Shown: positions 14,942 through 23,680 of the stretch, piece by piece
Layout: each line of letters starts with the position of its first letter
Position numbering within the stretch: the stretch's first letter is position 1
From: JAJPKK01 sp035311445
GTDB taxonomy: Bacteria > Pseudomonadota > Alphaproteobacteria > Rhizobiales > Xanthobacteraceae
Assembly (NCBI GenBank): GCA_035311445.1
Contig: DATGCX010000031.1
Location: 14,538-78,537, forward strand
Reading direction: 5' to 3'
DNA: 64,000 bases
The notes under the pieces: model-generated
Told to the model about the DNA's origin: nothing
The model's database searches: none
The model's input: the letters and a program-made list of their open reading frames with translations, nothing else
Translations under genes and position numbers: made by a program

Positions 14942-16393
14942 ATGACGAAGCAATTGCATTGCTTGCCGCTTGTCATGGGTTTCGCCGCCGCGGCGTCGGT
15001 CGCGATGCCGGCGGCGGCACAGCAGCATATCGGTGATCAGCCCGAGGCGTTGAATATGCGTCTCGTCGGCTACAATGATTTGCAGGCCCGCAGCGCCTAT
15101 CAGCCTGTCATCCAGAAGCAGGGCGATCGCTTCATCCTCTATGTCGGGCATCACGGCGGCAGCCGCGATATTCCGAAGCCCATGAACCCGATGACCGGGC
15201 AGGCCGAATTCAACGGCACCTCGATCGTGGATGTCACCGACCCAACCAGGCCGCGATACCTGAAGCACATTCCGGCAGTGCCGGGCCTGGGAGAGGCAGG
15301 CGGCGCCCAGATGGTGCGCACCTGCGCCGGCAAGGACCTGCCCAAGGGCGATCCCGACAAGTTCTATCTGCTGCGCGTATTGTGCGGGCAGGGGCATGAA
15401 ATCTGGGACGTCACCGACCCGCCCAATCCGACCTTGCTCACCCAAATCGTCATGGGTCTGCGCGACACCCATAAGAACTGGTGGGAGTGCGACACCGGCA
15501 TCGCTTATCTGGTCTCCGGCCCGCCCGGCTGGCGCGTCAAGCGCATGGCACAGATTTATGACCTCAGCGATCCAGCCAAGCCCGTGCACATCCGCGACTT
15601 CGGCCTGCCCGGCCAGGAGCCCGGCGCGACCGGCACCATCCCGGCCGACATGCATGGCCCTATCTCCACAGGGCCGAAGGGCAATCGCGTCTATTTCGGC
15701 TACGGCACTGACAAGGGCGGCGTGATGCAGATCGTCGATCGCGAAAAGCTTCTCAACGGTCCGAAGGAGCCGACGCCCGAAAACCTGCGTTATCCGGAGA
15801 TCGGCAAGCTCGAGCTCGCCGGCTGGTATGGTGCTCACACGACCTTCCCGATGCTGCAGATGAAGATCGACGAGTTCGTCAAGGACAAGGACGGGCAAAC
15901 CCGCGACATCGTGATGATCGTCAACGAGCAGATCCGCAACGAGTGCCAGGAAGCTCGCCAGATGGTGTGGTTCGCCGATGTCACTCTGGAAAAGACGCAG
16001 ACGATGATTTCCACCTTCGTGGTGCCGGAGTCGATGGGCCACTTCTGCGACCGTGGCGGCCGCTTCGGCGCCCATTCGTCGAACGAGAGTATGGCGGACG
16101 TCTATTACAAGAAGATCGCCATGGTGGCCTTCTTCAACGCCGGCGTCCGCGCCATCGACGTGCGCAATCCGTACCAACCGAAGGAGATCGGCTACTACAT
16201 CCCGGCGATCACGGAGGCGACCGACAAGCGCTGCATCCAAGTCGACGGCAAGGAGCGTTGCAAGGTTGCGATTCAGTCCAACAACGTGGAAACCGATGAG
16301 CGCGGCTATATCTACGTGGTGGACCGCGCCAACACCGGGCTGCATATCCTGGAGCTGACGGGCGACGCCCGCAAAGCGGCGGGATTGCCGTAG
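14942..16393 (+). CDS. secreted LVIVD-repeat (beta-propeller-like) protein
   Basis: A 483-residue protein starting at ATG 14942, with GGGAGG eight bases upstream; an in-frame TTG six bases earlier is less likely. A signal peptide is clear (about residues 1-25, ending PAAAQQ), so it is periplasmic or secreted. Repeats such as TSIVDVTDP, EIWDVTDP, AQIYDLSDP, VRAIDVRNP and YVVDRANTGLHILEL define LVIVD-type propeller blades. These proteins have no established reaction; binding or scaffolding is likely. Several cysteines and the SMGHFCDRGGRFGAHSS stretch are conserved-looking. Confidence 0.85.
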   Translation: MTKQLHCLPLVMGFAAAASVAMPAAAQQHIGDQPEALNMRLVGYNDLQARSAYQPVIQKQGDRFILYVGHHGGSRDIPKPMNPMTGQAEFNGTSIVDVTDPTRPRYLKHIPAVPGLGEAGGAQMVRTCAGKDLPKGDPDKFYLLRVLCGQGHEIWDVTDPPNPTLLTQIVMGLRDTHKNWWECDTGIAYLVSGPPGWRVKRMAQIYDLSDPAKPVHIRDFGLPGQEPGATGTIPADMHGPISTGPKGNRVYFGYGTDKGGVMQIVDREKLLNGPKEPTPENLRYPEIGKLELAGWYGAHTTFPMLQMKIDEFVKDKDGQTRDIVMIVNEQIRNECQEARQMVWFADVTLEKTQTMISTFVVPESMGHFCDRGGRFGAHSSNESMADVYYKKIAMVAFFNAGVRAIDVRNPYQPKEIGYYIPAITEATDKRCIQVDGKERCKVAIQSNNVETDERGYIYVVDRANTGLHILELTGDARKAAGLP

Positions 16394-16479
16394 GCACGCG
16401 TCCTTGCTCCCTCCTCCGTTCTTCGCAGGGGAGGGATGGGGCCGCTCGAACAGGCTCCTGTGCGGAAATCACCCCCGGA

Positions 16480-17031
16480 TTAACTGCCTTGCCCTGACCG
16501 AACGTGACGCTTGATCGCATCCACTCGGTCCAACAGGTTTCCGGGTGGGATGTGAATCAGCTCAAAGCCGAAGTTACGGTAGGTCTCTTCGTGCACGCAT
16601 TCGAAACGCAGTGATTCCTCAAGGCTGATCCGCCTCGCTTCCGTCGGCGTGACGAAGCCAAGTTTCTGCACGAAGAATACATGCTTCTGATAGATCGCCG
16701 TCGTTTCGACTCGCTTCAGTTCGCACGAAAGCGCGTCAGAGAGCGGGTGTCCGAGGTAAACCGCCAATGCAGCGGTGCAAATGGCCGATCGATCGTGAAA
16801 CTGTACCTCGTCCGTCTCAAGAGATGCTCGAATCTGTCGCCGTCTCTGCAGTTCAGCAATCAAATCGATGAAAGAGGGACGCTTCCATGGTTCGGCAACT
16901 CCACGCGCCTGCTCCAGCGTAATGACGTCAGTGGCTGACTCCTCGACGACACTGAAGCCGTCAAGCTCCAATTGACGGATGATCGCCGTCTTCCCCGAAC
17001 CAGGAGCCCCTGTCAGTATGAACCTTCGCAT
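16480..17031 (-). CDS. AAA_28-type P-loop ATPase
   Basis: A 183-residue protein. The P-loop GAPGSGKT is at residues 8-15, close to the N-terminus. A central FHDRS with downstream aromatic residues resembles the second motif of predicted single-domain ATPases of the AAA_28/NadR-kinase-like group. The substrate is unknown. It is convergent with the LVIVD gene across a GGGAGGG-rich 86-bp spacer and is not obviously in an operon. Confidence 0.78.
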   Translation of the reverse strand: MRRFILTGAPGSGKTAIIRQLELDGFSVVEESATDVITLEQARGVAEPWKRPSFIDLIAELQRRRQIRASLETDEVQFHDRSAICTAALAVYLGHPLSDALSCELKRVETTAIYQKHVFFVQKLGFVTPTEARRISLEESLRFECVHEETYRNFGFELIHIPPGNLLDRVDAIKRHVRSGQGS

Positions 17032-17134
17032 GCGCCCTTAGAATTGGTGCGCGGTCAGGGAGCAAGTTGGCCGCGCTGAATGCGACACCTTATGTCTTCG
17101 CGTTGCGTGGTGTCTGCCCGGATTGGTGGGCACT

Positions 17135-18382
17135 TCACCGCCGTAATTCCGCACGTCGCTGCTGCAGGAACCTTCGCACCGCCGGATCGGCCTCAAGCCC
17201 GATCGCGCGTTCATAGGCCTTGTCGGCAGCTTCCACGTCGCCAGTCAGCCGCAACAGCCCGGCACGCGCTGCCCAAAAGGGCTGGTAGTCGGCCAACCGC
17301 CGATCGTCTGCGAGTGCGTCGAGCGCCGCGAGGCCGGCGGCAGCGCCATCCGTTTCCGCAATCGCGGTCGCCCGATTGATGGCGACGACCGGCGAGTCGG
17401 TTATCGCCAGCAGCGCGTCATACATGCGGGCGATCGCAGCCCAATCAGTTTGTCCTGATATTCGCCGCGCCGCGTGCGCCGACTGCACCGCGGCTTCGAT
17501 CTGATAGCGGCCGATCATGCCGGTGCGGCTTGCCTTGCGCAGCAGCGCTTCGGCTTCGTCGATCAGCTTATCGTTCCATGTGGATGGGTCCTGCTCAGCC
17601 AACGGCACATAGTCACCCCGCCCATTGCGCCGCGCCCCGCGCCGTGCCTCCGCATGCAGCATCAGCGCCAGAAGGCCGAGCGCTTCGGGTTCCTCAGGCA
17701 GCAGCGAAGCCACCAGCCGGCCGAGCCAGATGCCTTCGTCGCCGAGGTTGCGGCGGCGGGTTTCAGTGCTGGCCGGATCGGACCAGCCCTCGGCAAATGC
17801 CGCGTATATGGCCGCCAATACGGCGTCGAGGCGCGAGGCAAGGTCCGCACGTTCGGGCATCTGGAACGAAATGCCAGCCTCTCTGATCTTGTGCTTTGCT
17901 CGCACCAGGCGCTGGCTCATGGTGGCCGGGGAAACCAGAAAAGCTGACGCGATGGTCGCGGCATCGAATCCCAGAACCGTCTGCAGCATGAGTGGCGACC
18001 GGATTGTTGGATCGATTGCTGGATGCGCGCAGACAAACATCAGCGCGAGACGATCGTCAGGGATATCGATGCGATCGGCACTTTCCAGCAGTTCGTCAGA
18101 AATCAGCTGAATATGCCCAGCGACTTGCGCACTGCTGCGCCGGCGCCGGGCCGCATCGATCGTCTTGCGCCGCGCCACCGCCATCAGCCAGGCCTCTGGC
18201 CGATCAGGCACACCGTGTGCCGGCCAATCGAGAAGCGCGGCCGCGAAGGCGTCGGACAAGGCATCCTCCGCCCCCGCCACATCGCCGGTGCGCCTCGCTA
18301 GGTAAGCGACGAGCTTGCCATAGCTCCGGCGCGCCGCCGCTTCGGCGGTCACCCAGGCATGCTCGTCGTCGGCCGCGGGCAT
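17135..18382 (-). CDS. ECF42-type RNA polymerase sigma factor with C-terminal extension
   Basis: A 415-residue protein. Sigma region 2 is in the first 90 residues (RSYGKLVAYLARRTGDVAGAEDALSD is its start) and region 4 follows (FLVSPATMSQRLVRAKHKIREAG). A helical extension of about 230 residues with TPR-like repeats makes up the rest. This architecture is characteristic of ECF42 sigma factors, which are encoded beside DGPF (YCII-related) proteins instead of a membrane anti-sigma factor. The DGPF gene ends 9 bp upstream on the same strand, confirming the pairing. The C-terminal extension is thought to control the sigma domains. Confidence 0.9.
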   Translation of the reverse strand: MPAADDEHAWVTAEAAARRSYGKLVAYLARRTGDVAGAEDALSDAFAAALLDWPAHGVPDRPEAWLMAVARRKTIDAARRRRSSAQVAGHIQLISDELLESADRIDIPDDRLALMFVCAHPAIDPTIRSPLMLQTVLGFDAATIASAFLVSPATMSQRLVRAKHKIREAGISFQMPERADLASRLDAVLAAIYAAFAEGWSDPASTETRRRNLGDEGIWLGRLVASLLPEEPEALGLLALMLHAEARRGARRNGRGDYVPLAEQDPSTWNDKLIDEAEALLRKASRTGMIGRYQIEAAVQSAHAARRISGQTDWAAIARMYDALLAITDSPVVAINRATAIAETDGAAAGLAALDALADDRRLADYQPFWAARAGLLRLTGDVEAADKAYERAIGLEADPAVRRFLQQRRAELRR

Positions 18383-18391
18383 GTTCTTAAC

Positions 18392-18739
18392 CTACATTTC
18401 CCAGATCGGGCGAACTTCCATCACGCCATGACTCGCGCCCGGACAGCGGGCTGCCCAAGACAGCGCGGTGTCGAGATCAGGCACATTGATCATGTAGTAG
18501 CCCCCGAGCTGCTCCTTGGTTTCGGCGTAGGGCCCGTCGAGAACCTGGGTCTTGCCGTTGGCGATCCGCACAGTGGTGGCCGCACTGGTCGGCTGCAACC
18601 GCTCGCCGCCAACCACGACACCTGCCTTTTTCATCGCCTCCGTATAAGCCACATAGGCGGCATGCCTCTGGTCCACGTCAGTCTTGCTTGCAGCCTTCAT
18701 GGCAGCTTCGTTTCCGTAGATCATCAGCAGGTACTTCAT
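18392..18739 (-). CDS. DGPF-domain (YCII-related) protein partnered with ECF42 sigma factor
   Basis: A 115-residue protein from ATG 18739. It contains the defining DGPYAETKEQLGGYY motif and a C-terminal VRPIWEM typical of the family. It is the first gene of a two-gene unit with the ECF42 sigma factor. In this family the protein is proposed to be a small enzyme or sensor linked to sigma activity; the ligand is not known. The 248 bp upstream, to the VapC stop, hold no gene; there is an AT-rich stretch near 18850-18910. Confidence 0.88.
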   Translation of the reverse strand: MKYLLMIYGNEAAMKAASKTDVDQRHAAYVAYTEAMKKAGVVVGGERLQPTSAATTVRIANGKTQVLDGPYAETKEQLGGYYMINVPDLDTALSWAARCPGASHGVMEVRPIWEM

Positions 18740-18987
18740 GACGGTTCTCCTTGAATGACTATGGCCTGCCACGGTGGCTCGCCGGCACAATGACGTTTAG
18801 ACCGGTGGGAATTCGACAGGCGTCTGGGGATTCCCTGAGAACACGGAAAATATCAGGGAATTTTCGAAATTTCCGGCCTTCAGGACCTTCAAAGTGTCAA
18901 TTTACGAAACACTTCCAGTACGTTGCGCGCAAATGCGCCAAAAAGCGAGATCTCTAGGCCTTTTGCCGCAGAGTTAACAAATCCATC

Positions 18988-19395
18988 TTACGTAGTGCTC
19001 ACCCAGTTCTCGACGCGAACCCCCGGCAGGCGCTGGAACTCGCGCGCGTTGTTGGTAACGACGATCAATCCTTCCGCGCGGGCGTGAGCACCGATCAGCA
19101 TATCGAGCGGCCCCACCGGTGTGCCGAGGCGCTCCACATCCGCGCGGATCTGACCGAAATGGACAGCGGCTTTTGCGGGGAATGCCAGGATTTCCAGCCG
19201 TGCACTGAATTGCTCGATAGCTTGCAGGTTTTCCAGGCGCCGCGCTGATTTTTCTGCACCGTAATGCAGTTCCGCGAGCGTGATGCTCGACATGCTAAGT
19301 TGTTCGGCGAGTCGGTTGAATCGCTCACGCAGCTTCGGCGGGTAGTTCTTGATCACATAGATACAGATATTTGTGTCGAGCATGTACCGCAGCAT
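18988..19395 (-). CDS. vapC: VapC-type PIN-domain toxin
   Basis: A 135-residue PIN nuclease. Acidic residues are in LDTNICIY (first Asp), TLAELHYG (Glu), and PLDMLIGAHA followed by VTNNAREF (late Asp and Asn). The start is ATG 19395, which shares its A with the TGA stop of vapB, so toxin translation depends on antitoxin translation. VapC toxins usually cut initiator or other tRNAs, or rRNA; the target cannot be told here. The length is typical and no catalytic residue is missing. Confidence 0.93.
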   Translation of the reverse strand: MLRYMLDTNICIYVIKNYPPKLRERFNRLAEQLSMSSITLAELHYGAEKSARRLENLQAIEQFSARLEILAFPAKAAVHFGQIRADVERLGTPVGPLDMLIGAHARAEGLIVVTNNAREFQRLPGVRVENWVSTT

Positions 19396-19628
19396 CAAAG
19401 CGGCTCACGCTTTTCGAATGCGGGTTGCTCGCGTTCGCTCATGAAATCGTCGGACGCCCGCGGTCTGCTCGCAAACAGATCGTCCCAGCGCTTGCCCACC
19501 GGAGATATGAGGCGACTCTGTCCGATCCTGATGATCTCAACCTGATGGACATCATCCGGGAAGGCGACAGCTTTCGGCAGGCGAACTGCTTGGCTGCGGT
19601 TGGTGGTGAACACCGTTGAGCGAGTCAT
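19395..19628 (-). CDS. vapB: VapB-type antitoxin (AbrB-fold)
   Basis: A 77-residue protein from ATG 19628. The N-terminal half (TTNRSQAVRLPKAVAFP) is the AbrB/SpoVT DNA-binding motif of VapB antitoxins, and the C-terminal half with RWDDLFA is the usual VapC-wrapping tail. It is fused to vapC by a TGATG overlap. A 29-bp palindrome 15 bp upstream of the start is the probable autoregulatory site. Confidence 0.92.
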   Translation of the reverse strand: MTRSTVFTTNRSQAVRLPKAVAFPDDVHQVEIIRIGQSRLISPVGKRWDDLFASRPRASDDFMSEREQPAFEKREPL

Positions 19629-19642
19629 CTGTCGTTCCGGAT

Positions 19643-19671
19643 CTATGTATATCCCAATGGGATATACATAG
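19643..19671. promoter_or_regulatory. VapBC operator palindrome
   Basis: CTATGTATATCCC and GGGATATACATAG are exact inverted arms of 13 bases separated by AAT. The site lies 15 bp upstream of the vapB ATG and is AT-rich in a GC-rich genome. VapB/VapC complexes repress their own promoter through palindromes in exactly this place. It may overlap the -10 element. Confidence 0.8.
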
Positions 19672-19808
19672 CGAATATGCAAGCTAACGACAAGCCGGTA
19701 TGCGGTCAGGACGGCGATTGCGACCCGGATTTTGGCAAAACGAAACACCCCTAAAAACGGCTGTGAAATCAATTCCCTACGGACGCTGGATTTTTCGTTG
19801 ACGGAGTC

Positions 19809-20318
19809 TCACCCCATCTCCCACTCCGGCCGGATCGGCCCCGATACGTCCGTGAATGCGCCGTCGACGAGTTCCGTCACCAGCAGCCGGTCCGGATCGA
19901 CCGGGCCAGGCATCCGCGCCAGCCCTTTGGGGATGCGCCTGAACCCAGCCCTGGCGTAGTACGGCTCGTCACCGACGAGCACAACGAGGCGGTGGCCCTT
20001 GTGTTTTGCTTCGGCAAGCGCCCTCTCAATCAGAGCAAAGCCGATGCCCCGCCTCCGGAATGGAGGCTCAACGGTCACAGGGCCGAGCAACAGCGCCGCG
20101 GTCTCACCGATGCGGATCGGTGTCAGCCGCACTGAGCCGACCAGCAAGGTGCCGATCCGCGCCGTGAATGAGAGATCGACCACATTAGAGGCGCCTTCGC
20201 GGATCCTGAAAGCCGTGCGCGCATAGCGCCCGGGTCCGAATGTACGCTCGTGAAGCCGTTCGATAACGATTGCATCGGCGGGCGTTTCGACGAGGATGGT
20301 AAGGGCGAGCTCGGTCAT
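19809..20318 (-). CDS. GNAT-family N-acetyltransferase (YhbS-like)
   Basis: A 169-residue protein. The acetyl-CoA-binding loop RRRGIGFALIERAL follows the LLLGPVTVEPPF strand, matching the Q/RxxGxG/A pattern. The VVLVGDEPYYARAGF segment is typical of the YhbS-like subgroup. The acceptor substrate is unknown. It stands alone on the minus strand, with 180 bp to vapB upstream of which no gene is seen. Confidence 0.88.
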   Translation of the reverse strand: MTELALTILVETPADAIVIERLHERTFGPGRYARTAFRIREGASNVVDLSFTARIGTLLVGSVRLTPIRIGETAALLLGPVTVEPPFRRRGIGFALIERALAEAKHKGHRLVVLVGDEPYYARAGFRRIPKGLARMPGPVDPDRLLVTELVDGAFTDVSGPIRPEWEMG

Positions 20319-20509
20319 CGGCGATCCGGTCTCGCCGATATCACCTCGCGGCCTGGACGTCCATCGGACAGCAGAGGTCGCCCGGTGCCGCCCTCCTCAG
20401 GCTGTCATGGGCAGAGTGGACGGCTTGCCGTAATTATGTGAGCATCGGTGGGCGGGTAGCGGCGGCGCAAACTTACGTTTTGCCTCACCGCTACCAGGGA
20501 GATACCGGC

Positions 20510-20707
20510 ATGACCAACAAATTCACCGTTGGGATCAACGTCGCCGGCACGCGTCGCAGCGTGACGGTGATGGCGGAAGATGCCCTTATGGCTGCTCTCA
20601 AGGTGAAGCTGGAGCGTCCGAACGCCGCAATCAATTACGTGCGCCGGTGTAACAAACGCGGCGATCTTCGCCATCCCCACGACGCTGTAGCCGCCCAGCA
20701 CAGGTGA
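20510..20707 (+). CDS. small conserved-type protein of unknown function
   Basis: A 65-residue basic protein from ATG 20510, with AGGGAG upstream. It reads as a two-stranded segment (FTVGINVAGTRRSVTV), a helix (EDALMAALKVKLE) and a charged tail NYVRRCNKRGDLRHPHD. No domain is recognised. The good ribosome site and lack of a better gene on either strand support it. Confidence 0.55.
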   Translation: MTNKFTVGINVAGTRRSVTVMAEDALMAALKVKLERPNAAINYVRRCNKRGDLRHPHDAVAAQHR

Positions 20708-20727
20708 TCGCAGCCCGTTCGAGCCCT

Positions 20728-21225
20728 TTACCAGCGGGGCGATACAGGCGCTCCGGTCAGCACCTCGGCGATGCGCGCCCGTGTGGCGGCGCTGGTATCC
20801 TCCGGGAGCGCATCGCGCGGGAAAAAGCCGTGCGCCATGATTTCGTGGTCGGGCACCGGCGGTGCCGGCTGACGAAAGTGCCGCACCACGAACAGCACCA
20901 CGTGGTCGCGGCGCGACACCGTCGGTTGGAAATAGACGCTGAATGGCGAGGGCGTGTCGAGAAGCTCAATGTTGCCTTCCTCCTTGAGCTCGCGCGCGAG
21001 CGCATCGCGCACGGTTTCACCCGGTTCGACGCCGCCTCCCGGAAGATGCCAGCCGCGCATATAGGTGTGTTTGACCAGGAAGACGCAACCCTGCCCGTCA
21101 ATCACGAGGCCGCGCACGCCGAGTGTCAATCCCCGCGACAGGCGCCAGTAGAGATGTACGAAATTGCGGGCGACGCACGCGATTGGCAATCGCAGTTTCC
21201 TCGGGACCAGACGGAACTGCTTCAT
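20728..21225 (-). CDS. Nudix hydrolase
   Basis: A 165-residue protein with a complete Nudix box: GGGVEPGETVRDALARELKE followed by EGNI. It fits Gx5Ex7REUxEExGU, with the middle Glu residues present. It would hydrolyse a nucleoside-diphosphate-linked substrate. The N-terminal 30 residues (RNFVHLYWRLSRGLTLGVRG) are typical of a subgroup found in Rhizobiales. It is convergent with the small gene ending at 20707. Confidence 0.9.
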   Translation of the reverse strand: MKQFRLVPRKLRLPIACVARNFVHLYWRLSRGLTLGVRGLVIDGQGCVFLVKHTYMRGWHLPGGGVEPGETVRDALARELKEEGNIELLDTPSPFSVYFQPTVSRRDHVVLFVVRHFRQPAPPVPDHEIMAHGFFPRDALPEDTSAATRARIAEVLTGAPVSPRW

Positions 21226-21615
21226 GTCAGCGGGCCGCCCTTGCGCTATTGCGCCTCGAGGTTTGCTACGTCCGCATGGCTGCCTGCCGCAATCGGGTTT
21301 TGCGCCGGCGCGCAGTCTCGATAAATTGAAACATCGCGGTCGTTTCGGCGGTTACAGTAGCTACATTATCCGTCGCATCGATTTCGTCCGCTGCATTTCG
21401 CGCCTGATTGCGATCGTTTTTTGTTCTCCGCCTGTTGTGGTTTCCAGCCCTGGCGCCCCCCACGCCGCCGCGGCTGCCACCGCGTCCCTGTTTTCGTTCG
21501 GGGACGCCGTCTTTTTATGCATAAATTGCGTTTATTAAAATGTATATGTGGTTTCCGCTCGCAGGTGTCGATCAATGTATTAAGCGCCTTCAGACCCCGT
21601 GGGACCAGCCGTACC
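21226..21615. promoter_or_regulatory. 390-bp intergenic region upstream of mbfA with a 12-bp palindrome
   Basis: No convincing gene is seen. TTTATGCATAAA at 21514-21525 is a perfect palindrome inside the only AT-rich stretch of the region (about 21511-21550), 90 bp before the mbfA start. It is a candidate promoter/operator. Related mbfA genes are under the iron regulator Irr, but this sequence does not clearly match a known Irr box. Confidence 0.4.
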
Positions 21616-22572
21616 ATGAAACGTTTCACCGATTTGTCCGAGCAGGAAGTTCTCGCGCTTGCCATCAGCAACGAGGAGGAGGACTGCCGCATTTACCTCA
21701 ACATCGCCGAAGGTCTGCGGCAGCAGTATCCAAGCTCGGCGAAGCTGTTCGAAGAGATGGCCGCCGAAGAAACGCGCCACCGGGGCATGCTCTACGACCT
21801 CTATCGCAGCAAGTTCGGGGAGTTCCTACCGTTGGTGCGACGGCAGGACGTGCGCGGCTTCATCAAGCACCGGCCGATCTGGTTGGTTCGACCGCTCGGG
21901 CTCGAGGAGGTGCGCAAATATGCTGCCGAGATGGAGTATGAGACAGCTCGGTTCTACCGCAGGGCGGCCGCTCAGACGCGCGATGTGTCGGTGCGCGAAC
22001 TGCTGGTCGAGCTTGCTGATGCCGAGGACAAGCACGAGGGTCTCGCCGAGAGACTCGGCGAGCGCGTCCTCACTGCAGACGTGCGCGCGCGTGAGGACGA
22101 GACCGCTCGGCGGATGTTCATCCTGCAATATGTCCAGCCGGGCCTTGCGGGCCTGATGGACGGGTCGGTGTCGACCTTGGCGCCGCTGTTTGCCGCGGCG
22201 TTCGCAACCCATCAAACGTGGGAAACTTTCCTGGTCGGTCTTGCGGCATCGGTTGGTGCCGGAATTTCCATGGCCTTTGCGGAAGCGTTGTCGGACGACG
22301 GCGCTTTGACCGGACGGGGGGCGCCGGTGCTACGCGGTGGAATCTGCGGCCTGATGACATTTCTGGGTGGGATCGGGCATACACTGCCGTACCTGATACC
22401 GACCTTTTGGGTCGCGACCGTGGCATCATTCGTGGTCGTCGCGATCGAGCTCGCGGCGATTTCATATGTCCGTTACCGCTACATGGACACGCCGTTCCTC
22501 GCCGCCGCATTCCAGGTGGTGGTCGGGGGTGTGCTGGTGTTCGCGGCCGGCATCCTGATTGGAAGCGCTTAA
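21616..22572 (+). CDS. mbfA: membrane-bound ferritin-like iron/manganese transporter (MbfA-type)
   Basis: A 318-residue protein. The N-terminal half is a rubrerythrin/ferritin-like four-helix domain with repeated Glu/ExxH ligands (ISNEEED near residue 20, EEMAAEETRHRG, AEMEYET, LADAEDKHEG). The C-terminal half has VIT1/CCC1-like membrane helices starting at GLAGLMDGSVSTLAP. In Bradyrhizobium and Agrobacterium such proteins export iron and protect against iron and peroxide stress. The start at 21616 is the first Met of the ferritin-like domain; the longer upstream frame has no support. Confidence 0.92.
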   Translation: MKRFTDLSEQEVLALAISNEEEDCRIYLNIAEGLRQQYPSSAKLFEEMAAEETRHRGMLYDLYRSKFGEFLPLVRRQDVRGFIKHRPIWLVRPLGLEEVRKYAAEMEYETARFYRRAAAQTRDVSVRELLVELADAEDKHEGLAERLGERVLTADVRAREDETARRMFILQYVQPGLAGLMDGSVSTLAPLFAAAFATHQTWETFLVGLAASVGAGISMAFAEALSDDGALTGRGAPVLRGGICGLMTFLGGIGHTLPYLIPTFWVATVASFVVVAIELAAISYVRYRYMDTPFLAAAFQVVVGGVLVFAAGILIGSA

Positions 22573-22581
22573 CCCCGCGGG

Positions 22582-23610
22582 ATGAGTCAAGTGGCCACGA
22601 ATGACATGGTGGGGCGAAACATTGCCAGGGGCGAAAAGGCCGTCGGCAAACCATTCGTGCTCGCGCATCTGTCCGATCTGCATCTTGCCCCGCTGCCACG
22701 GCCTCGCATGCAGGAGCTCGCTTCGAAGCGCCTCATCGGCTACCTCAATTGGCGACGCAGCCGCCATCGTGTCCATCGCCGCGACGCGCTTGACGCCATT
22801 ACGCGCGACCTTCACAGCGAGCAGCCGGACCACGTGGCCATCACGGGCGATCTCGTCAACATCGCACTTCCTGCCGAGTTCGTGCACGCACGTCGTTGGC
22901 TCGAAGCCTTGGGGCAGCCGGTCGACGTGAGCGTGGTGCCGGGAAATCACGATGCCTATGTGGATGCCGCAGGTCTTCATTACGACCGGCACTGGTCGTC
23001 TTACATGACGGGAGATGACGCGCTCTCCGGCACCAAACGCGATCACCAAGGCCGCGCGGCTAACCTCACCCCTCCCCCCTGTGCCTCCCGACAAGGGGGA
23101 GAGGAGAAGACGTTATTTCCCTATCTGCGTCGACGTGGTCCGGTGGCGCTGATCGGGGTTTCGACCGCGGTCGCAACGCCGCCATTCATGGCTACTGGCA
23201 GGCTTGGCGAACCGCAAATTGCCCGCATGGCCGAAATGCTTGACACTTTGCGAACCTGGTTCCGTGTCGTCATGATCCATCATCCTCCGCTCGAGCAGCC
23301 GTCGGGATACCATAAACGCCTCATCGATGCGGCCAGCTTCAGACAGGCGATCGCAGCGGTCGGCGCCGAGCTCGTCATTCACGGCCATGATCACGTGCAC
23401 GCGCTGGCGTGGCTTGCAGGGAAGGACGGCCGGGTGCCGGTAATCGGCGTACCGTCGGCATCTGGAGGCGCCCGCACGAAGCATGCCGGGGCCTACAATC
23501 TCTATCGCATCAACGGCAGCCCCGGCGCCTGGTGTTGTGAGGTGGTGACGCGCGGCCTGCGCCCACCGGGCTCGGTTGCCGAGCTCAAGCGGTTCGCGCT
23601 GTCATGGTGA
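22582..23610 (+). CDS. calcineurin-like metallophosphoesterase with an in-frame repeat insertion
   Basis: A 342-residue protein with all phosphoesterase motifs: DLHLAP (D-x-H), ITGDLVN, PGNHDAY, MIHHPP and HGHDHVH. It is a two-metal phosphohydrolase of the CpdA-like class; the substrate (cAMP, phosphodiester or lipid) is not determined. Between the YMTGDDALSG and FPYLRRRGPVALIG segments, about 20-25 residues are encoded by a C-run/G-run palindromic repeat that is otherwise intergenic, keeping the frame. It starts 9 bp after mbfA and is probably co-transcribed. Confidence 0.88.
   Translation: MSQVATNDMVGRNIARGEKAVGKPFVLAHLSDLHLAPLPRPRMQELASKRLIGYLNWRRSRHRVHRRDALDAITRDLHSEQPDHVAITGDLVNIALPAEFVHARRWLEALGQPVDVSVVPGNHDAYVDAAGLHYDRHWSSYMTGDDALSGTKRDHQGRAANLTPPPCASRQGGEEKTLFPYLRRRGPVALIGVSTAVATPPFMATGRLGEPQIARMAEMLDTLRTWFRVVMIHHPPLEQPSGYHKRLIDAASFRQAIAAVGAELVIHGHDHVHALAWLAGKDGRVPVIGVPSASGGARTKHAGAYNLYRINGSPGAWCCEVVTRGLRPPGSVAELKRFALSW
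23064..23109. repeat. palindromic repeat inside the metallophosphoesterase gene
   Basis: CCTCACCCCTCCCCCC and CAAGGGGGAGAGGAGAAG are the two arms of a hairpin-forming element like those at 8471-8584 and 49505-49616. Here it lies within a coding frame and is read as a Pro/Gly/Arg-rich linker (NLTPPPCASRQGGEEK). Confidence 0.65.
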
Positions 23611-23680
23611 GGGAACCAGTGATGCCGCAATCCATGCGGCCGCAAACGCTGTGGTGCCACTCGTTCTGTGAACGCGGTTT

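Noticed and set aside
14816..16345. 509-codon open frame on the minus strand
   Set aside because: It lies fully antisense to the LVIVD-repeat gene, has no family features and shows the codon pattern expected of a high-GC shadow frame.
18740..18987. Transposon or phage remnant in the AT-rich GGGAATT/GAATTTTCG stretch
   Set aside because: Repetitive look, but no terminal repeats, integrase or transposase sequence could be found.
21514..21525. Irr/ICE box for mbfA
   Set aside because: The palindrome TTTATGCATAAA does not match the iron-control-element pattern I know; kept only as a candidate operator.
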